Shown: positions 38,262 through 48,483 of the stretch, one piece after another
How positions within the stretch are numbered: position 1 is the first letter of the stretch
Layout of the letters: each line of letters begins with the position of its first letter
Assembly: GCA_001839685.1 (NCBI GenBank)
Contig: MLAK01001282.1
Span: forward strand, 84,299-148,298
Reading direction: 5' to 3'
Length of the DNA: 64,000 nucleotides
DNA from: Tritrichomonas foetus
Taxonomy: Eukaryota; Parabasalia; Tritrichomonadida; Tritrichomonadidae
The notes under the pieces: model-generated
Database searches by the model: none
What the model was told of the DNA's origin: nothing
Seen by the model: only the letters and a program-made list of their open reading frames with translations
Translations under genes and position numbers: made by a program

Positions 38262-39518
38262 TCATTTTTGAGAAATTCTTGCAAGCTTAAGTTTCAATCT
38301 ATTCATCTGTTCAATAATTTTATGTTCTTCTTCAAATGATCCTGTTCTATGATTTTGAATATTGTTCTTTAAACGATATTGATCTGATAAGAAACAGGTC
38401 ATTTGTCGTGATAATTCTTCTTGTTTTCGAGCTATTTTTGCTTCAAGTTTAGAATTCTCATTAATGAGATTTTCTAAAGATGTATTATTTTTTACAACTG
38501 TTCTTTTATTTCCATTTACTCTCCTTGAACACTGAATCAAAACATCATCAATATCTTCATCATCATTTTCAGGAACTGGCTGTCCGCGAAATGATGGAGC
38601 CCATCTGTTTATTATAGGAACAAGTTTATTTAATCTACTTTCTATTTCTGTATTCATGTTAAAAATTTCATCTCTCTCTTTTCTGGTATCACTTAATTGT
38701 TGCTGAACATTTTTAAGCTGAACTCTCAAATTATTCTGTTCAGAAGACCAATTTATTTTATTTTGAATTGTTGATAACTTTCCACCAATGTTTTGTAAAT
38801 CATTTTCATATTGCTGACTTCCATTGTCCAAATCTTGCTGCAATTGTGAATTAGTTACACTAAGCATAGAAATCTGTGCTTCTAATGAAGCGATTGATTG
38901 TTGGAGGTCACCTTTATCACCAGCTTTTTCTTCAATAGCATTTTTTCGAGCAGTTAAACCTACTACTGATGTTTCAATATCTTTTCTAAGACGTTCATGA
39001 TTGCTGATGTCAATTTCAATTTCTTTCAATTGTGCTTTTATTATAAATGTGTCTTCATTTGCTTTTTTCTGCTGTGATCGTACGTCTTGTAGTTTCTTTT
39101 TTGTGTTTGATTGTTCACACATTAAAAATGCGCCTTGTTGTTGTAAATCTTGAACAGATTCTTCAATTGGTGATGTAGCACTTTGAATTTGATTGATTTG
39201 TTCGGTAAGATCTGAAACAAGATTGCGTTTTTCCCTGAGATAATCTAAATGTTCGCCTGTAAAAACTGACTCATCAACCAATTTTTTGGTTTTCTTTTTG
39301 TAAGGTTCAGCATTGACGGCATTCCGAATTTTTCGAGCTTTTGCTGTTTCCTGTTTGCATTTAGTTATTTCGTAATTGATGTTTGACACTTTGGTTCGAA
39401 AATTATCTACTTCTTCCTGAAGTGAGTCAATATGCGTCATCAGCTCGTCAAGGTGCCTTTCTTGATGTACGAGTAACTCAGAGGCTCGGCATGATCCAGG
39501 AGAATAAACGATATTCAT
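38262..39518 (-). CDS. Coiled-coil protein, hypothetical
   Basis: A 418-aa protein starting at the ATG at 39518; the longer frame opens with TTG. Nearly all of it is predicted coiled coil, for example ERHLDELMTHIDSLQEEVDN, SIASLEAQISMLSVTNSQL and LVPIINRW followed by an acidic ENDDEDIDDV interruption. There is no transmembrane or catalytic motif. Probably structural (cytoskeleton, centrosome or tether). The family is not recognised. Confidence 0.7.
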   Translation of the reverse strand: MNIVYSPGSCRASELLVHQERHLDELMTHIDSLQEEVDNFRTKVSNINYEITKCKQETAKARKIRNAVNAEPYKKKTKKLVDESVFTGEHLDYLREKRNLVSDLTEQINQIQSATSPIEESVQDLQQQGAFLMCEQSNTKKKLQDVRSQQKKANEDTFIIKAQLKEIEIDISNHERLRKDIETSVVGLTARKNAIEEKAGDKGDLQQSIASLEAQISMLSVTNSQLQQDLDNGSQQYENDLQNIGGKLSTIQNKINWSSEQNNLRVQLKNVQQQLSDTRKERDEIFNMNTEIESRLNKLVPIINRWAPSFRGQPVPENDDEDIDDVLIQCSRRVNGNKRTVVKNNTSLENLINENSKLEAKIARKQEELSRQMTCFLSDQYRLKNNIQNHRTGSFEEEHKIIEQMNRLKLKLARISQK

Positions 39519-39673
39519 ACCGAAAATCTTTCCGGATGTTAAAAATAAACCGACGGCATTCAAAAAATTCTGAAACGCATGAACTTTTTCATTGCTATAA
39601 GATTCACATAACCTTTCTTACATTTCACTTATCATGTGAATCATCTTATATGAATATAATAATAGTAAGCAAG

Positions 39674-41008
39674 CTAGCTTTCTGTATCATTTTGAAGTAA
39701 TCGAATCAAAGATGCAATTGAATCATTATTTTGGAGCGAATCAAGCACTGTGAGTATTTCTGGTTTTTTTATATCAATATTTAATGAATCTGATACTGTA
39801 ATTGCTTTATGTAGAGCTTGACAGAATAATTTTGATTGTTTAACCTGAATACCTTCAAGTAATAAAGAAATAACGCCTTTTTCAAATAAGATTAACAGAG
39901 TCTCGTTATCAGCATAAAGAAAAATTATGGCAACACATTTATAAAGTTCCCAAATTGCACAGAAAACAGAATTTTCAATATATTTAGTTATAATATCATA
40001 AGAAAGTATCAAATTTTCACAATATTCATTCAAAATAAACTTTTTCAACATAAAAGAAGCACAAATTTCATTTTTTTCGGAGTTTTTTGATTCACTGTTA
40101 ACAAAACATTCTTCAAAAAATCCTAAAAAATTAAAACCGATTAATTCATCATATTTAAATCTTGTTAAATCGGCCAAAATCAAAGCAGAGATCGAGAAGT
40201 AATTGCACTTGTCCTGGCTTGTAATCAACGAAACCAAATTTGTAATTGAAAAAGGCAAATTTATCTTATGTTTCAAATTCAATAAAATATTATGGATTCC
40301 AAACAATGGATTCGTAAAATTTTCAACCATTTCTTTTTTAATGATAACATAAAACATCCTCATTAACTTAAAACAAGATTCAAATGATTCCTCAGAAAAC
40401 TCAAAAATCGAATAATTCAATAAAAGATTCATTAATAATTCTCGCAAATTTTCTTCATTTCGAAAAAGCTTCATTGAATCTTCAATTGTAAAATAAGTTA
40501 AAACTGAATCTCTTGATGCTTTCGAAACGCTAGCAATATTGGATAATGCAGGTAGTATAATATTAGGATAATAATTCAAATATTGTAAAGAAAATTGAAC
40601 AAATTCTTTTTCGATCAAAACAATTGAAATCGAATTATCAAATTTTGTGAAAATGCAAAGACAACAGAAAAGAAATTCATAAATAGCTGGATCATCGCAC
40701 ATTTTATAGACTTCAAGACATATTGTTATAACGTGAAACTTAAAAAATTCTGGCTGCAATTTTACATTTTCCACTAATAATATCATCTGTGTTAAATGTT
40801 TCAAAATAACAAGAATTTTAGTTAAATTTCTTTCAGCAAAAGCATAATTTAATAACAAGCAAAGATGTGATAAAGCATAACCTTTTTTGTTTTGTAATTC
40901 TTCTAGAAAAAATGATTCTTCATCAAAATCTAATTTCGAAAAAATCCGATCCGCAATTTCTTTAGTTGCATATACACGTTCAATATGATGTAAGCATTTA
41001 TAGAACAT
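39674..41008 (-). CDS. Helical-repeat (ARM/HEAT-like) protein, hypothetical
   Basis: A 444-aa protein made of short helices with armadillo-like spacing (LSHLCLLLNYAFAERNLTKI; PNIILPALSNIASVSKASRD; ELLMNLLLNYSIFEF). Very AT-rich coding, with many Ile/Phe/Asn. No signal or catalytic residues. Trichomonad genomes carry many such proteins of unknown role. The ATG at 41008 is the first in frame. Confidence 0.6.
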   Translation of the reverse strand: MFYKCLHHIERVYATKEIADRIFSKLDFDEESFFLEELQNKKGYALSHLCLLLNYAFAERNLTKILVILKHLTQMILLVENVKLQPEFFKFHVITICLEVYKMCDDPAIYEFLFCCLCIFTKFDNSISIVLIEKEFVQFSLQYLNYYPNIILPALSNIASVSKASRDSVLTYFTIEDSMKLFRNEENLRELLMNLLLNYSIFEFSEESFESCFKLMRMFYVIIKKEMVENFTNPLFGIHNILLNLKHKINLPFSITNLVSLITSQDKCNYFSISALILADLTRFKYDELIGFNFLGFFEECFVNSESKNSEKNEICASFMLKKFILNEYCENLILSYDIITKYIENSVFCAIWELYKCVAIIFLYADNETLLILFEKGVISLLLEGIQVKQSKLFCQALHKAITVSDSLNIDIKKPEILTVLDSLQNNDSIASLIRLLQNDTES

Positions 41009-41178
41009 GTATTAAACAAATTCCGATGAATCAAGTAAAAAAATTTTTTTGGAAATCTCAAAAAATAAAACTTTTTCAATACTTTATCTTCGAAAACATA
41101 TCAATGCGATGAAATGAAACAAAAAACGCAAAAGAAAAAAAGTATTTCTTGAAACCCTCTTTATATAAATGAAAATAA

Positions 41179-43026
41179 TTATTCGTCCATTCCATTAACA
41201 GTAAAATCAAAAGTATATTCTTCCACCATTTGCATCAATGACACGCAATAAGGATGTGTATGAATAACTTTATTTGGATCGTTCAAATTCATCAAAATAA
41301 CTCTTTCTGCAGCACCACTTACTAAGTCAACAATGTCTCCTTGTGGTTTCAAAATTGATGAATCATAATGGAATTCTTGACAATCCATCACTTTGTAAAC
41401 GAATTTTTCAACTTTTGGATAATACTTTTCCATGGCACTTGAATATTTAGCTAGAACTGGCTCTTTGTCTTCTGTCCAACCAAGTTGGTAAAATAGAGAA
41501 AGAAGTGAAGATGATGCAAGCTGTGACAATTTTGACATTTTAACATCTGTTCGATACATTGCTACTGATTCTTCTGTAAATGGTGGAATTAAAAAGCGAA
41601 GAAGCATCAAATTCGGAACAACAAGGAATGGTGACGATTGATTTACGTAAAATCCGGCACATCTTACGAATAAAATCCTTAAAAGACAACGAAGGCTTGT
41701 TGGCATCTTTGGAATCGAATTAAGAAGCAATTCAACGATTGGTTTGAATACTTTTTTGATAAATGTGATTGCATCAGTTTCATCTGATATCGGTAGAGAT
41801 TTAATTAATGGACCTCCTGTATTAACAATCTTTTTCATTTCAGTGTTAATATATCTCAAATAATCTCCAGCCAAAAGTCTCAAATAAACTCTGCAGAGAC
41901 TGGTCAATTGGGAGTTTTGACGAAGAATGAGTTGTCCACCAAATGGCGTCATCATCCAATTTAACTGAACAAGAGCACGAGCAAATGGAAGGAAATCATC
42001 ACCAATTGCATCCAAGTAAAAGTCCATGTTTGATTGCGAAACTTTAACTTCGTTCGCAGGAATGACAAATTCATATAGAAGAAGTTCCATTGAAGTTGTT
42101 CGAATGCATTTTTGAAGATTTTCAATAAATTCTGAAGGTACTGTATATGGTTCATCTTCTTCGAAGAATGTTGAAATCGATTTAAATGCGGAAATTGAAT
42201 GTAAAAATGAGCTCATTTGCATAAATCCACGTTTTGGCGGAGTCAAACTAAAGACAAATGCGTCTGTTGCATTTTCAGGTGATGGAAATTCAATAGTAAT
42301 TGATGGAAGAGTTCTGACGTCAAAGAAAAATAGCTTCTCGTCATCAATCATTCCCGTAAAATCTTTTTGGGTGATTGTCATATAAAGTTTTCCATCATTT
42401 GCATCATGAATAAAGAGTACTCCATCTTCATCGATTTTTAAAATTGACGGACGATGACTATTCATTTGATTTGTGAAGTAGATAGGTGAAATATAAATGT
42501 GATCAAGGTGAAAATCTGTTGAATCTAAATGTCGTCGATTCTCTGGGACGAGAAGCTTTCCAAAAGTGAGTGCAAGATCGGGCGCATATTTGTTAAAAGT
42601 GTTTAAGTCATCCTCCATTGATAAAAGCAGTTTTCTATATAAATAGCAAACCGATTTAAATAATAGCGGAGTATCTCCGGAAAATGATTTTTCAATCGAT
42701 TCTTCTTGGAAATTCGGCTGTCTCACAAATTTTTCCAGCTCTTCGTAAGCGAAAATTCTCCCAAAAAATGCAAAAATATGATTCGATTTTTGGAGATCAT
42801 TAAACTTCGGGAAACTGGAAGGAAGTTCTTTCGGTAGGTGATGCGATTTTTTGACGGAGCTAATAAAATCTTGCGGTGAAGATCGAAAACATTTTACGAT
42901 TGATTCAAATAATTCTTTATAATCGATAATTTGTGTCGTTTTCATCATACTTCGCCAAGCGTTGCCAACTGACTGCCAGTCTAAATCCTCCTTTTCTTTA
43001 AATTTTCTCTTAAAAATATTCTTCAT
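41179..43026 (-). CDS. RasGAP-domain protein
   Basis: A 615-aa protein with a C-terminal half resembling a Ras GTPase-activating domain. The LILRQNSQLTSLCRVYLRL segment (about 365-385) corresponds to the conserved LFRxNSLxTK block. PTSLRCLLRILFVR precedes VVPNLMLLRFLIPPF, the equivalent of the FLFLRFFxPAI signature. KMSKLSQLASSSLLSLF matches the following helix. The Arg-finger loop cannot be placed with certainty. The N-terminal half (1-330) has a PH- or C2-like beta region (PSILKIDEDGVLFIHDANDG) that may bind membrane. It would switch off a Ras/Rap-type GTPase. Divergent from USP7. Confidence 0.65.
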   Translation of the reverse strand: MKNIFKRKFKEKEDLDWQSVGNAWRSMMKTTQIIDYKELFESIVKCFRSSPQDFISSVKKSHHLPKELPSSFPKFNDLQKSNHIFAFFGRIFAYEELEKFVRQPNFQEESIEKSFSGDTPLLFKSVCYLYRKLLLSMEDDLNTFNKYAPDLALTFGKLLVPENRRHLDSTDFHLDHIYISPIYFTNQMNSHRPSILKIDEDGVLFIHDANDGKLYMTITQKDFTGMIDDEKLFFFDVRTLPSITIEFPSPENATDAFVFSLTPPKRGFMQMSSFLHSISAFKSISTFFEEDEPYTVPSEFIENLQKCIRTTSMELLLYEFVIPANEVKVSQSNMDFYLDAIGDDFLPFARALVQLNWMMTPFGGQLILRQNSQLTSLCRVYLRLLAGDYLRYINTEMKKIVNTGGPLIKSLPISDETDAITFIKKVFKPIVELLLNSIPKMPTSLRCLLRILFVRCAGFYVNQSSPFLVVPNLMLLRFLIPPFTEESVAMYRTDVKMSKLSQLASSSLLSLFYQLGWTEDKEPVLAKYSSAMEKYYPKVEKFVYKVMDCQEFHYDSSILKPQGDIVDLVSGAAERVILMNLNDPNKVIHTHPYCVSLMQMVEEYTFDFTVNGMDE

Positions 43027-43532
43027 TCTGAGAAACTTGAAATAAAATAATTGAAGGTGAAAGAATGGTGAAAATTGAAGGTGAAAAATAAGTCACTTTT
43101 CTAGTAAAATTTTGTTTATCTTTCATCTTGATATCCTTTTGATGATAGATATTGTGATTTTACCTTCTATATTGCATTTTATAGATGTTTCTTCATTTCT
43201 TGATGTATTGATTATATGAAATATTGGTTTTATTGTTATGATTGAGATTTTGAAAAATGTGTCTCAGATTTATATCATGGAAATATCACTTTCATGTGAT
43301 TAAAAACATCATGTAAATAATATTTCGCATTTAAATTCCGATGTCCAAATCATCTGAAATGGAAGGAATATTTAACAAGTGATTTGATCATTTCAATAAT
43401 ATTATAGGGATAAAAACATTTATTAATATATAATAATATTATAATTCCAATTATATGCGATTTTTATTTGGATAATCTCAAGATATATTTAAATCAGTTT
43501 TATCTTCACTTTCTATAAAGTGATGTAAATTT
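43027..43532. other. Divergent promoter region between RasGAP and USP7 genes
   Basis: About 0.5 kb of AT-rich DNA. The USP7 initiator lies at its right end. No gene seen. Confidence 0.5.
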
Positions 43533-43539
43533 TCATTCT
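43533..43539 (+). promoter_or_regulatory. Initiator-like TCATTCT before the USP7 gene
   Basis: The start-site A at 43535 would give a 9-nt leader to the ATG at 43544, the classic trichomonad arrangement. Confidence 0.55.
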
Positions 43540-43543
43540 GGGA

Positions 43544-46500
43544 ATGGAGAATTCGCAGCCAAACCTTTCTCCAGAGCAAATTCCCGCAAACAAAGAAGAT
43601 GGAAAGATGCAAAATTCTCATATTGAATGCTGGAATATCAGAGATTGGCGTAATGTAAGCGAGGGCTGCCGAATTATTTTAAAATTCAATTTTTTCCCAG
43701 ATGTGTTCAACGTAACGCTGGAGCATGAAGACGATAATACTTTTGTGATGTTTTTTTACATTGACACGCTGAAAGTAACGAAACAATTTGAAATTATTTT
43801 ATCAGCCGAAAATACAGATCCCCGAAAAACTTCACCTCATCTTCATAACACTCTAACATTCACTTCGGAAAATCCAAAGCAAGAAATAAAACTTCCGAAT
43901 GATTTTTTCGACCAATTAACGGAAGAAAATGGATTCATTTCCAGCAACGGCGATCTTCTTTTAAAAATCGAAATCATCGAAATGAAATCGACATCAACAG
44001 AATCACCGAAACCACCAGCTTCTCCTTTAACAATTCCTATCCCCCAAATATCCGCATCCAATAATCCAATCATTAATCGGCCAATTTTTGAACCAGCACC
44101 TTATGCTGGCCTAAAAAATCAAGGATCAACATGCTACATGAACTCCATCTTGCAATCATTATATTTCATTCCAGAATTTCGTTCAATAATCTATCAAATG
44201 GAGATTCCAAATAATGTGAGTGATACTGAAAATATCCCATTAAATCTTCAAAGATTATTTGGTATGATGCAACTTACAAAAGGACCTGTTTCAACAAACG
44301 GTCTTACCAAATCTTTCGGATGGGACAACCATCAAGTTTTCATGCAAAATGATGCACAAGAATTCTGTAGAATGTTTTTAGATAACCTAGAAATGAAAAT
44401 GAAAGGCACTTCCCTTCAAAATGCAATTCCATCTCTTTTTAGTGGAAATTACATTAAATATATTCGTTGTAGATCAGTTGATTATCAAAATAACAAAAAA
44501 GAAGAAATTTATGATATTTTATTAGATGTTAAAGGTGTAAATTCACTTTCAGAATCTTTTGAAAAATACATTGAAACAGAACCACTTATTGGTGACAACC
44601 AATATGATGCAGGTCCAGAATATGGGAAACAAGATGCAGACATGGGTGTTGAGTTTTCTGAATTTCCACGTGTTTTATTTCTTCATTTGAGCCGATTCCA
44701 ATATGATCCATATTCCAACCATTACATTAAATTAAACACCTACTTCTCTTTCCCCGAGATCATAGATTTAGCTCCATATTCAATCGATAAAGAAACACCA
44801 AACAATTATGAACTGTTTGGAGTATTGGTTCACTGGGGAACAATCATTGGTGGTCATTATTTTGCTTATTTGCGGACAACTCGAGAAAATCGATGGTTTG
44901 AATTTAATGATGCAAAAGTAACTGAGGTTACTGCTGAAACAGCTATTGAAGGAAGTTTTGGTGGTGTTGCGAATAAAGAATCAACATCAGAAAGACTCTA
45001 TTCAGCATATATGCTAATTTATATTAAACAAAGCTGTCTAGATGAAGTTTTTCGAAAAGTGGAAAATGATGAAATTCCAGATTATATCTATGATTATATA
45101 AAAGTGAAAGAAGAAGAAGAAAAGATTCTAGCACAGCAGCAATTTGAAAAAGACAATACTGTGAATGTTTCGCTCATCAATGAACAGGCAATTGAGTATT
45201 ATGCACAAAACAATGAAATTAAAATTGATATTCCTTTAACATATTTTGATAGTGATGATCATGGATTGACTTTAAATTTACAATTAAAGAAATATGACAA
45301 GCTATCAACGGTGTATGAAAAAGCAGAAAAAGTTTTGAATCGGCCAAAAGATAGATTTGACCTTTTTACTTTATATGATGGTCATATTCACTATCATATA
45401 CCAAGGAATAGTGAAGGATTATTTGGTGCAATCCAGCCTTTACCAAGAGGTCTCTATATGCGTGAAATTAATGATGAAGAATTTTATGAACGTTCAGATA
45501 TTGAATGTGACACAGAAACTGAGAGTGAATCTCAGAATCAAACTAACACAGAAAATGATGAAAATGAACATAATAATAATGAAAATGATGAAAATTTGCA
45601 TGCTAATCCTATTCACAATGAGAATGAAATAGGAAACAGCAATAATAATAACAGTATTAATAAGACATCATCTTTGACCAAAAAATATTTAGAAGATACA
45701 CATATACCAAGTGAAATTTATTTGGTTTTTGTTTTGTCATATATTCGAGAAATGAAGAGAGCGCCATTGCATTTTGCATTCACTAAAAGGATGTATTATG
45801 GCGATGATATTTATTCAATTTTTGATGATTATCGGAAATTTTATAATCTTCCAAATGATTGTGAACTTTCCGCATATTACTCTTCAAAACCAACTAAATT
45901 ACTTAAATTTGACGTTTATCAACAAAATTTATCAGAACTGATAAACCGTAGAAACGGTGTATTCTTAATCATCCAATTACGTGATGGATATTTGTCAAAA
46001 TATGGTATAAACTTGACATTTAAAGACATGACTGGTCAATCTTTCTTTGATGAAGAAGAGGAAGATGAAGAAGCAATTTCTTATGTATCCAACTTTTTGA
46101 ACGAAAACCCAAAACATGCCAGTGATTATCTTGCATTTATCTACCAAACTGTGCAAATCAAAGTCTCATCACCAAATGCTGAAAAATTGATAACAATTCC
46201 TTTTCGTGTTTCATTCCATCAGCTTAAGTTGTTTGCTGCAAATGTTCTCCAAATCCAATATGATTCAAAATATGACACAATGTTAGTTTTCCCTAATTCT
46301 GATCCAAATTTCATCAACACTGAAGGAAACGATCAAGAGATTACTGTTGAAGAAGCGATTCAGAACTTTCTTCCTAATAATCGAAGTGACAAAAAATTGC
46401 ATTTACTTTGCCTTGTCTATCCAAATATTTCATATGATTGCTTTAATGATACATTAATGACAAGAATAACAGATGGAATTTCACAAAATTGCCAAAACAC

Positions 46501-47119
46501 CAAAGACAGCCATGGTCGTCAACAATTGGAAAATATTATTTACCAATTATTTCCTAGGGGAATGAATTGCTGTGAAATAATATGTTGTTTGAATGAAAAT
46601 CTTGAAATTAGTGAACCACTTCGAATTGTAGCAAATAATGATAAATTCGCCATCATTGTTAATGATTTTATTCCAGTCGACGAAATGGTGAAATGGAAAC
46701 TGAGAATAGAAATAGTTCCTCAAGATCAGAGAATAATCGAATCTAATCAATTTTTGCTATCAGTCAGACAAGTGATGATCAATACAATTGCATACTATGT
46801 TGAAAAGAAATTTATCTATCAAAACGATGGTGATCCTTATATTTTTAAATTCTATGCGGATGAAATTTTTGCTGAAGCCAAAGAAAGAATTTTTGAATAT
46901 AGAAAAATTTCTCCAGATGTTAGGAAAAAGGTCAATTTTTGGCTTCAATCACCTTCAGCTGAAGAAGGAAACCATTTGATGCTTGATGAAGAGATTTTAT
47001 CTAATTTGTTGCTGCCTGGCTGTTTTTTGGTATTTGGGCCAACCAATTTATTGCAAGATACACCCAATGTTTACAGCAACTTCCAATTCAAGCAACAGGC
47101 CTTGAAAATCTTTAATTGA
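43544..47119 (+). CDS. USP7: USP7/Ubp15-type ubiquitin-specific protease
   Basis: A 1191-aa cysteine protease that removes ubiquitin from proteins. Domains in order are: a MATH/TRAF-like domain (about 25-150); the USP catalytic domain (about 186-500) with C197 in GLKNQGSTCYMNSILQSLY, H438 in IIGGHYFAY and the following acidic residue D456 in FNDAKV; then a long C-terminal region with ubiquitin-like folds as in USP7 (LIPEGLY-type activation tail not obvious). An Asn/Glu-rich low-complexity loop sits at about 655-715. Length is close to that of human USP7 (1102 aa). Catalytic residues are all present, so it should be active. Confidence 0.93.
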   Translation: MENSQPNLSPEQIPANKEDGKMQNSHIECWNIRDWRNVSEGCRIILKFNFFPDVFNVTLEHEDDNTFVMFFYIDTLKVTKQFEIILSAENTDPRKTSPHLHNTLTFTSENPKQEIKLPNDFFDQLTEENGFISSNGDLLLKIEIIEMKSTSTESPKPPASPLTIPIPQISASNNPIINRPIFEPAPYAGLKNQGSTCYMNSILQSLYFIPEFRSIIYQMEIPNNVSDTENIPLNLQRLFGMMQLTKGPVSTNGLTKSFGWDNHQVFMQNDAQEFCRMFLDNLEMKMKGTSLQNAIPSLFSGNYIKYIRCRSVDYQNNKKEEIYDILLDVKGVNSLSESFEKYIETEPLIGDNQYDAGPEYGKQDADMGVEFSEFPRVLFLHLSRFQYDPYSNHYIKLNTYFSFPEIIDLAPYSIDKETPNNYELFGVLVHWGTIIGGHYFAYLRTTRENRWFEFNDAKVTEVTAETAIEGSFGGVANKESTSERLYSAYMLIYIKQSCLDEVFRKVENDEIPDYIYDYIKVKEEEEKILAQQQFEKDNTVNVSLINEQAIEYYAQNNEIKIDIPLTYFDSDDHGLTLNLQLKKYDKLSTVYEKAEKVLNRPKDRFDLFTLYDGHIHYHIPRNSEGLFGAIQPLPRGLYMREINDEEFYERSDIECDTETESESQNQTNTENDENEHNNNENDENLHANPIHNENEIGNSNNNNSINKTSSLTKKYLEDTHIPSEIYLVFVLSYIREMKRAPLHFAFTKRMYYGDDIYSIFDDYRKFYNLPNDCELSAYYSSKPTKLLKFDVYQQNLSELINRRNGVFLIIQLRDGYLSKYGINLTFKDMTGQSFFDEEEEDEEAISYVSNFLNENPKHASDYLAFIYQTVQIKVSSPNAEKLITIPFRVSFHQLKLFAANVLQIQYDSKYDTMLVFPNSDPNFINTEGNDQEITVEEAIQNFLPNNRSDKKLHLLCLVYPNISYDCFNDTLMTRITDGISQNCQNTKDSHGRQQLENIIYQLFPRGMNCCEIICCLNENLEISEPLRIVANNDKFAIIVNDFIPVDEMVKWKLRIEIVPQDQRIIESNQFLLSVRQVMINTIAYYVEKKFIYQNDGDPYIFKFYADEIFAEAKERIFEYRKISPDVRKKVNFWLQSPSAEEGNHLMLDEEILSNLLLPGCFLVFGPTNLLQDTPNVYSNFQFKQQALKIFN

Positions 47120-47774
47120 TTTCGTCTTTTTTCCTTGAGTTGTTTTCAAATGGTCATATTTTTTAGAGCTTTTATTTGTTGAATTGTTTATAAAATCGTC
47201 ATATAAAATTGTCTATATTTGTTGTTATTGGCTTAATTTTATTGGAAAATGATTCATTTTAACTAATGAAGGGATTTTTTGATATTCATTTTATTTCATT
47301 ATGTTATCTCACCTTCTACAATTAGAATCTTTAAAAATTCAAGAAAATTTTGCGTGAAAACAATGTTTTATTCTTTTCTCAAGTTTGTTATCTATGATGA
47401 TAACAAATTGATCAATAGATCTTTGTTTCATATTCAATTTATGAGTATTGTTGCTTTTGACAATTTGGATGAGTAGATATTCCATGAAAGGTGATAACAA
47501 TACAGAAATTCAGGGAAAATTACAAATACGTGAGCTTTTTTCTTTTTAATTAATACACTTGCAGGTATTTTAATTTCCAAAGGATTGTTAATATAAATGT
47601 GGAAATTGATTCATGCATATGAAGTGTATTTTCCACTTCTTCAAAACACTAATTTAACCAAAAGTCTTTCTGAAATAAATGCATCAAAACATCTTTGAAA
47701 AAAAAGATTTGAATCAGATTATTTAATTTTCTTTATTAATAACAAATTTAATATACAAAAATATATATATTTCC
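47120..47774. other. Convergent intergenic region
   Basis: AT-rich DNA. A 65-codon open frame here looks random. Nothing recognised. Confidence 0.5.
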
Positions 47775-48230
47775 TTACTTCTTAATCCTCAAACTTGCTG
47801 GGTCAACACGAGGGACGCTGCTTTGCTCTGGCGCATCAAACGCGAGAAGTTTGGTCATCCTGCGATTTGCCTTTTCCAATCGAATCATTAAAACGTCATT
47901 TTCTGTGCGGGGAATAATCGCCAAGTTCTTATCACACTTTTTCTGAAGAAAATCGGCTACATAGAAAAGTGGAGATGGCTTTTTATTGAATGTCATCGCA
48001 TTCTTCCAAATAAGGTTTATGTCGCTCCGCCACTCTTCAACTGTCTTGTATTCACTATCTTCAAGCTTATTTTCGATTGTCGAAAGGTCCATCGGGTGTT
48101 CAATGATGCGAAAATAATCTGGAGCCCAATCAGCGTTTCGGTCAATGGGACTAGCGAAGGCGATTGTAAGTTCGCATTTAATGAGTTTTTTTGTGAAATT
48201 TTTGCAGAAAGTAAGTTCAACTTCATTCAT
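47775..48230 (-). CDS. Stand-alone bromodomain protein
   Basis: A 151-aa protein consisting of one bromodomain, a reader of acetyl-lysine in chromatin. Visible features are PDYFRIIEHPMDLSTIENKL (the ZA loop and helix A with the conserved P-M-D-L-x-T-I) and SDINLIWKNAMTFN, where the N in KNAMTFN is the acetyl-lysine-binding Asn. The ZA-loop entry is FASPIDRNAD, in place of the usual F-x-x-P-V. A basic C-terminal extension (120-151) is the only other part. Such minimal bromodomain proteins are typical of trichomonads. Confidence 0.88.
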   Translation of the reverse strand: MNEVELTFCKNFTKKLIKCELTIAFASPIDRNADWAPDYFRIIEHPMDLSTIENKLEDSEYKTVEEWRSDINLIWKNAMTFNKKPSPLFYVADFLQKKCDKNLAIIPRTENDVLMIRLEKANRRMTKLLAFDAPEQSSVPRVDPASLRIKK

Positions 48231-48298
48231 TTGTTCGGCAAGATTGACTAAACGGTCTCTATTTCAATGACCAAATACGCATTTAATAATTATGAAAA

Positions 48299-48362
48299 GC
48301 AACATCAAAGAAAGGAAACATCAAAGAAAGTAAAAATTAAAGAAAGTGAACATCAAAGAATT
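48299..48362. repeat. Degenerate AACATCAAAGAAAG repeat
   Basis: About four imperfect copies of AACATCAAAGAAAG lie upstream of the bromodomain gene. Simple A-rich tandem repeat. Confidence 0.5.
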
Positions 48363-48483
48363 GGGTATTTGAGAATGATTTGGAAGAATAAAAGAGATAG
48401 AAACATAAGTAGATAATAATAGTCATTTAAATAATCATTTGTGAAAAAATAGGTAATTTTTGAAATTCGCTCTGTTCTACTTT

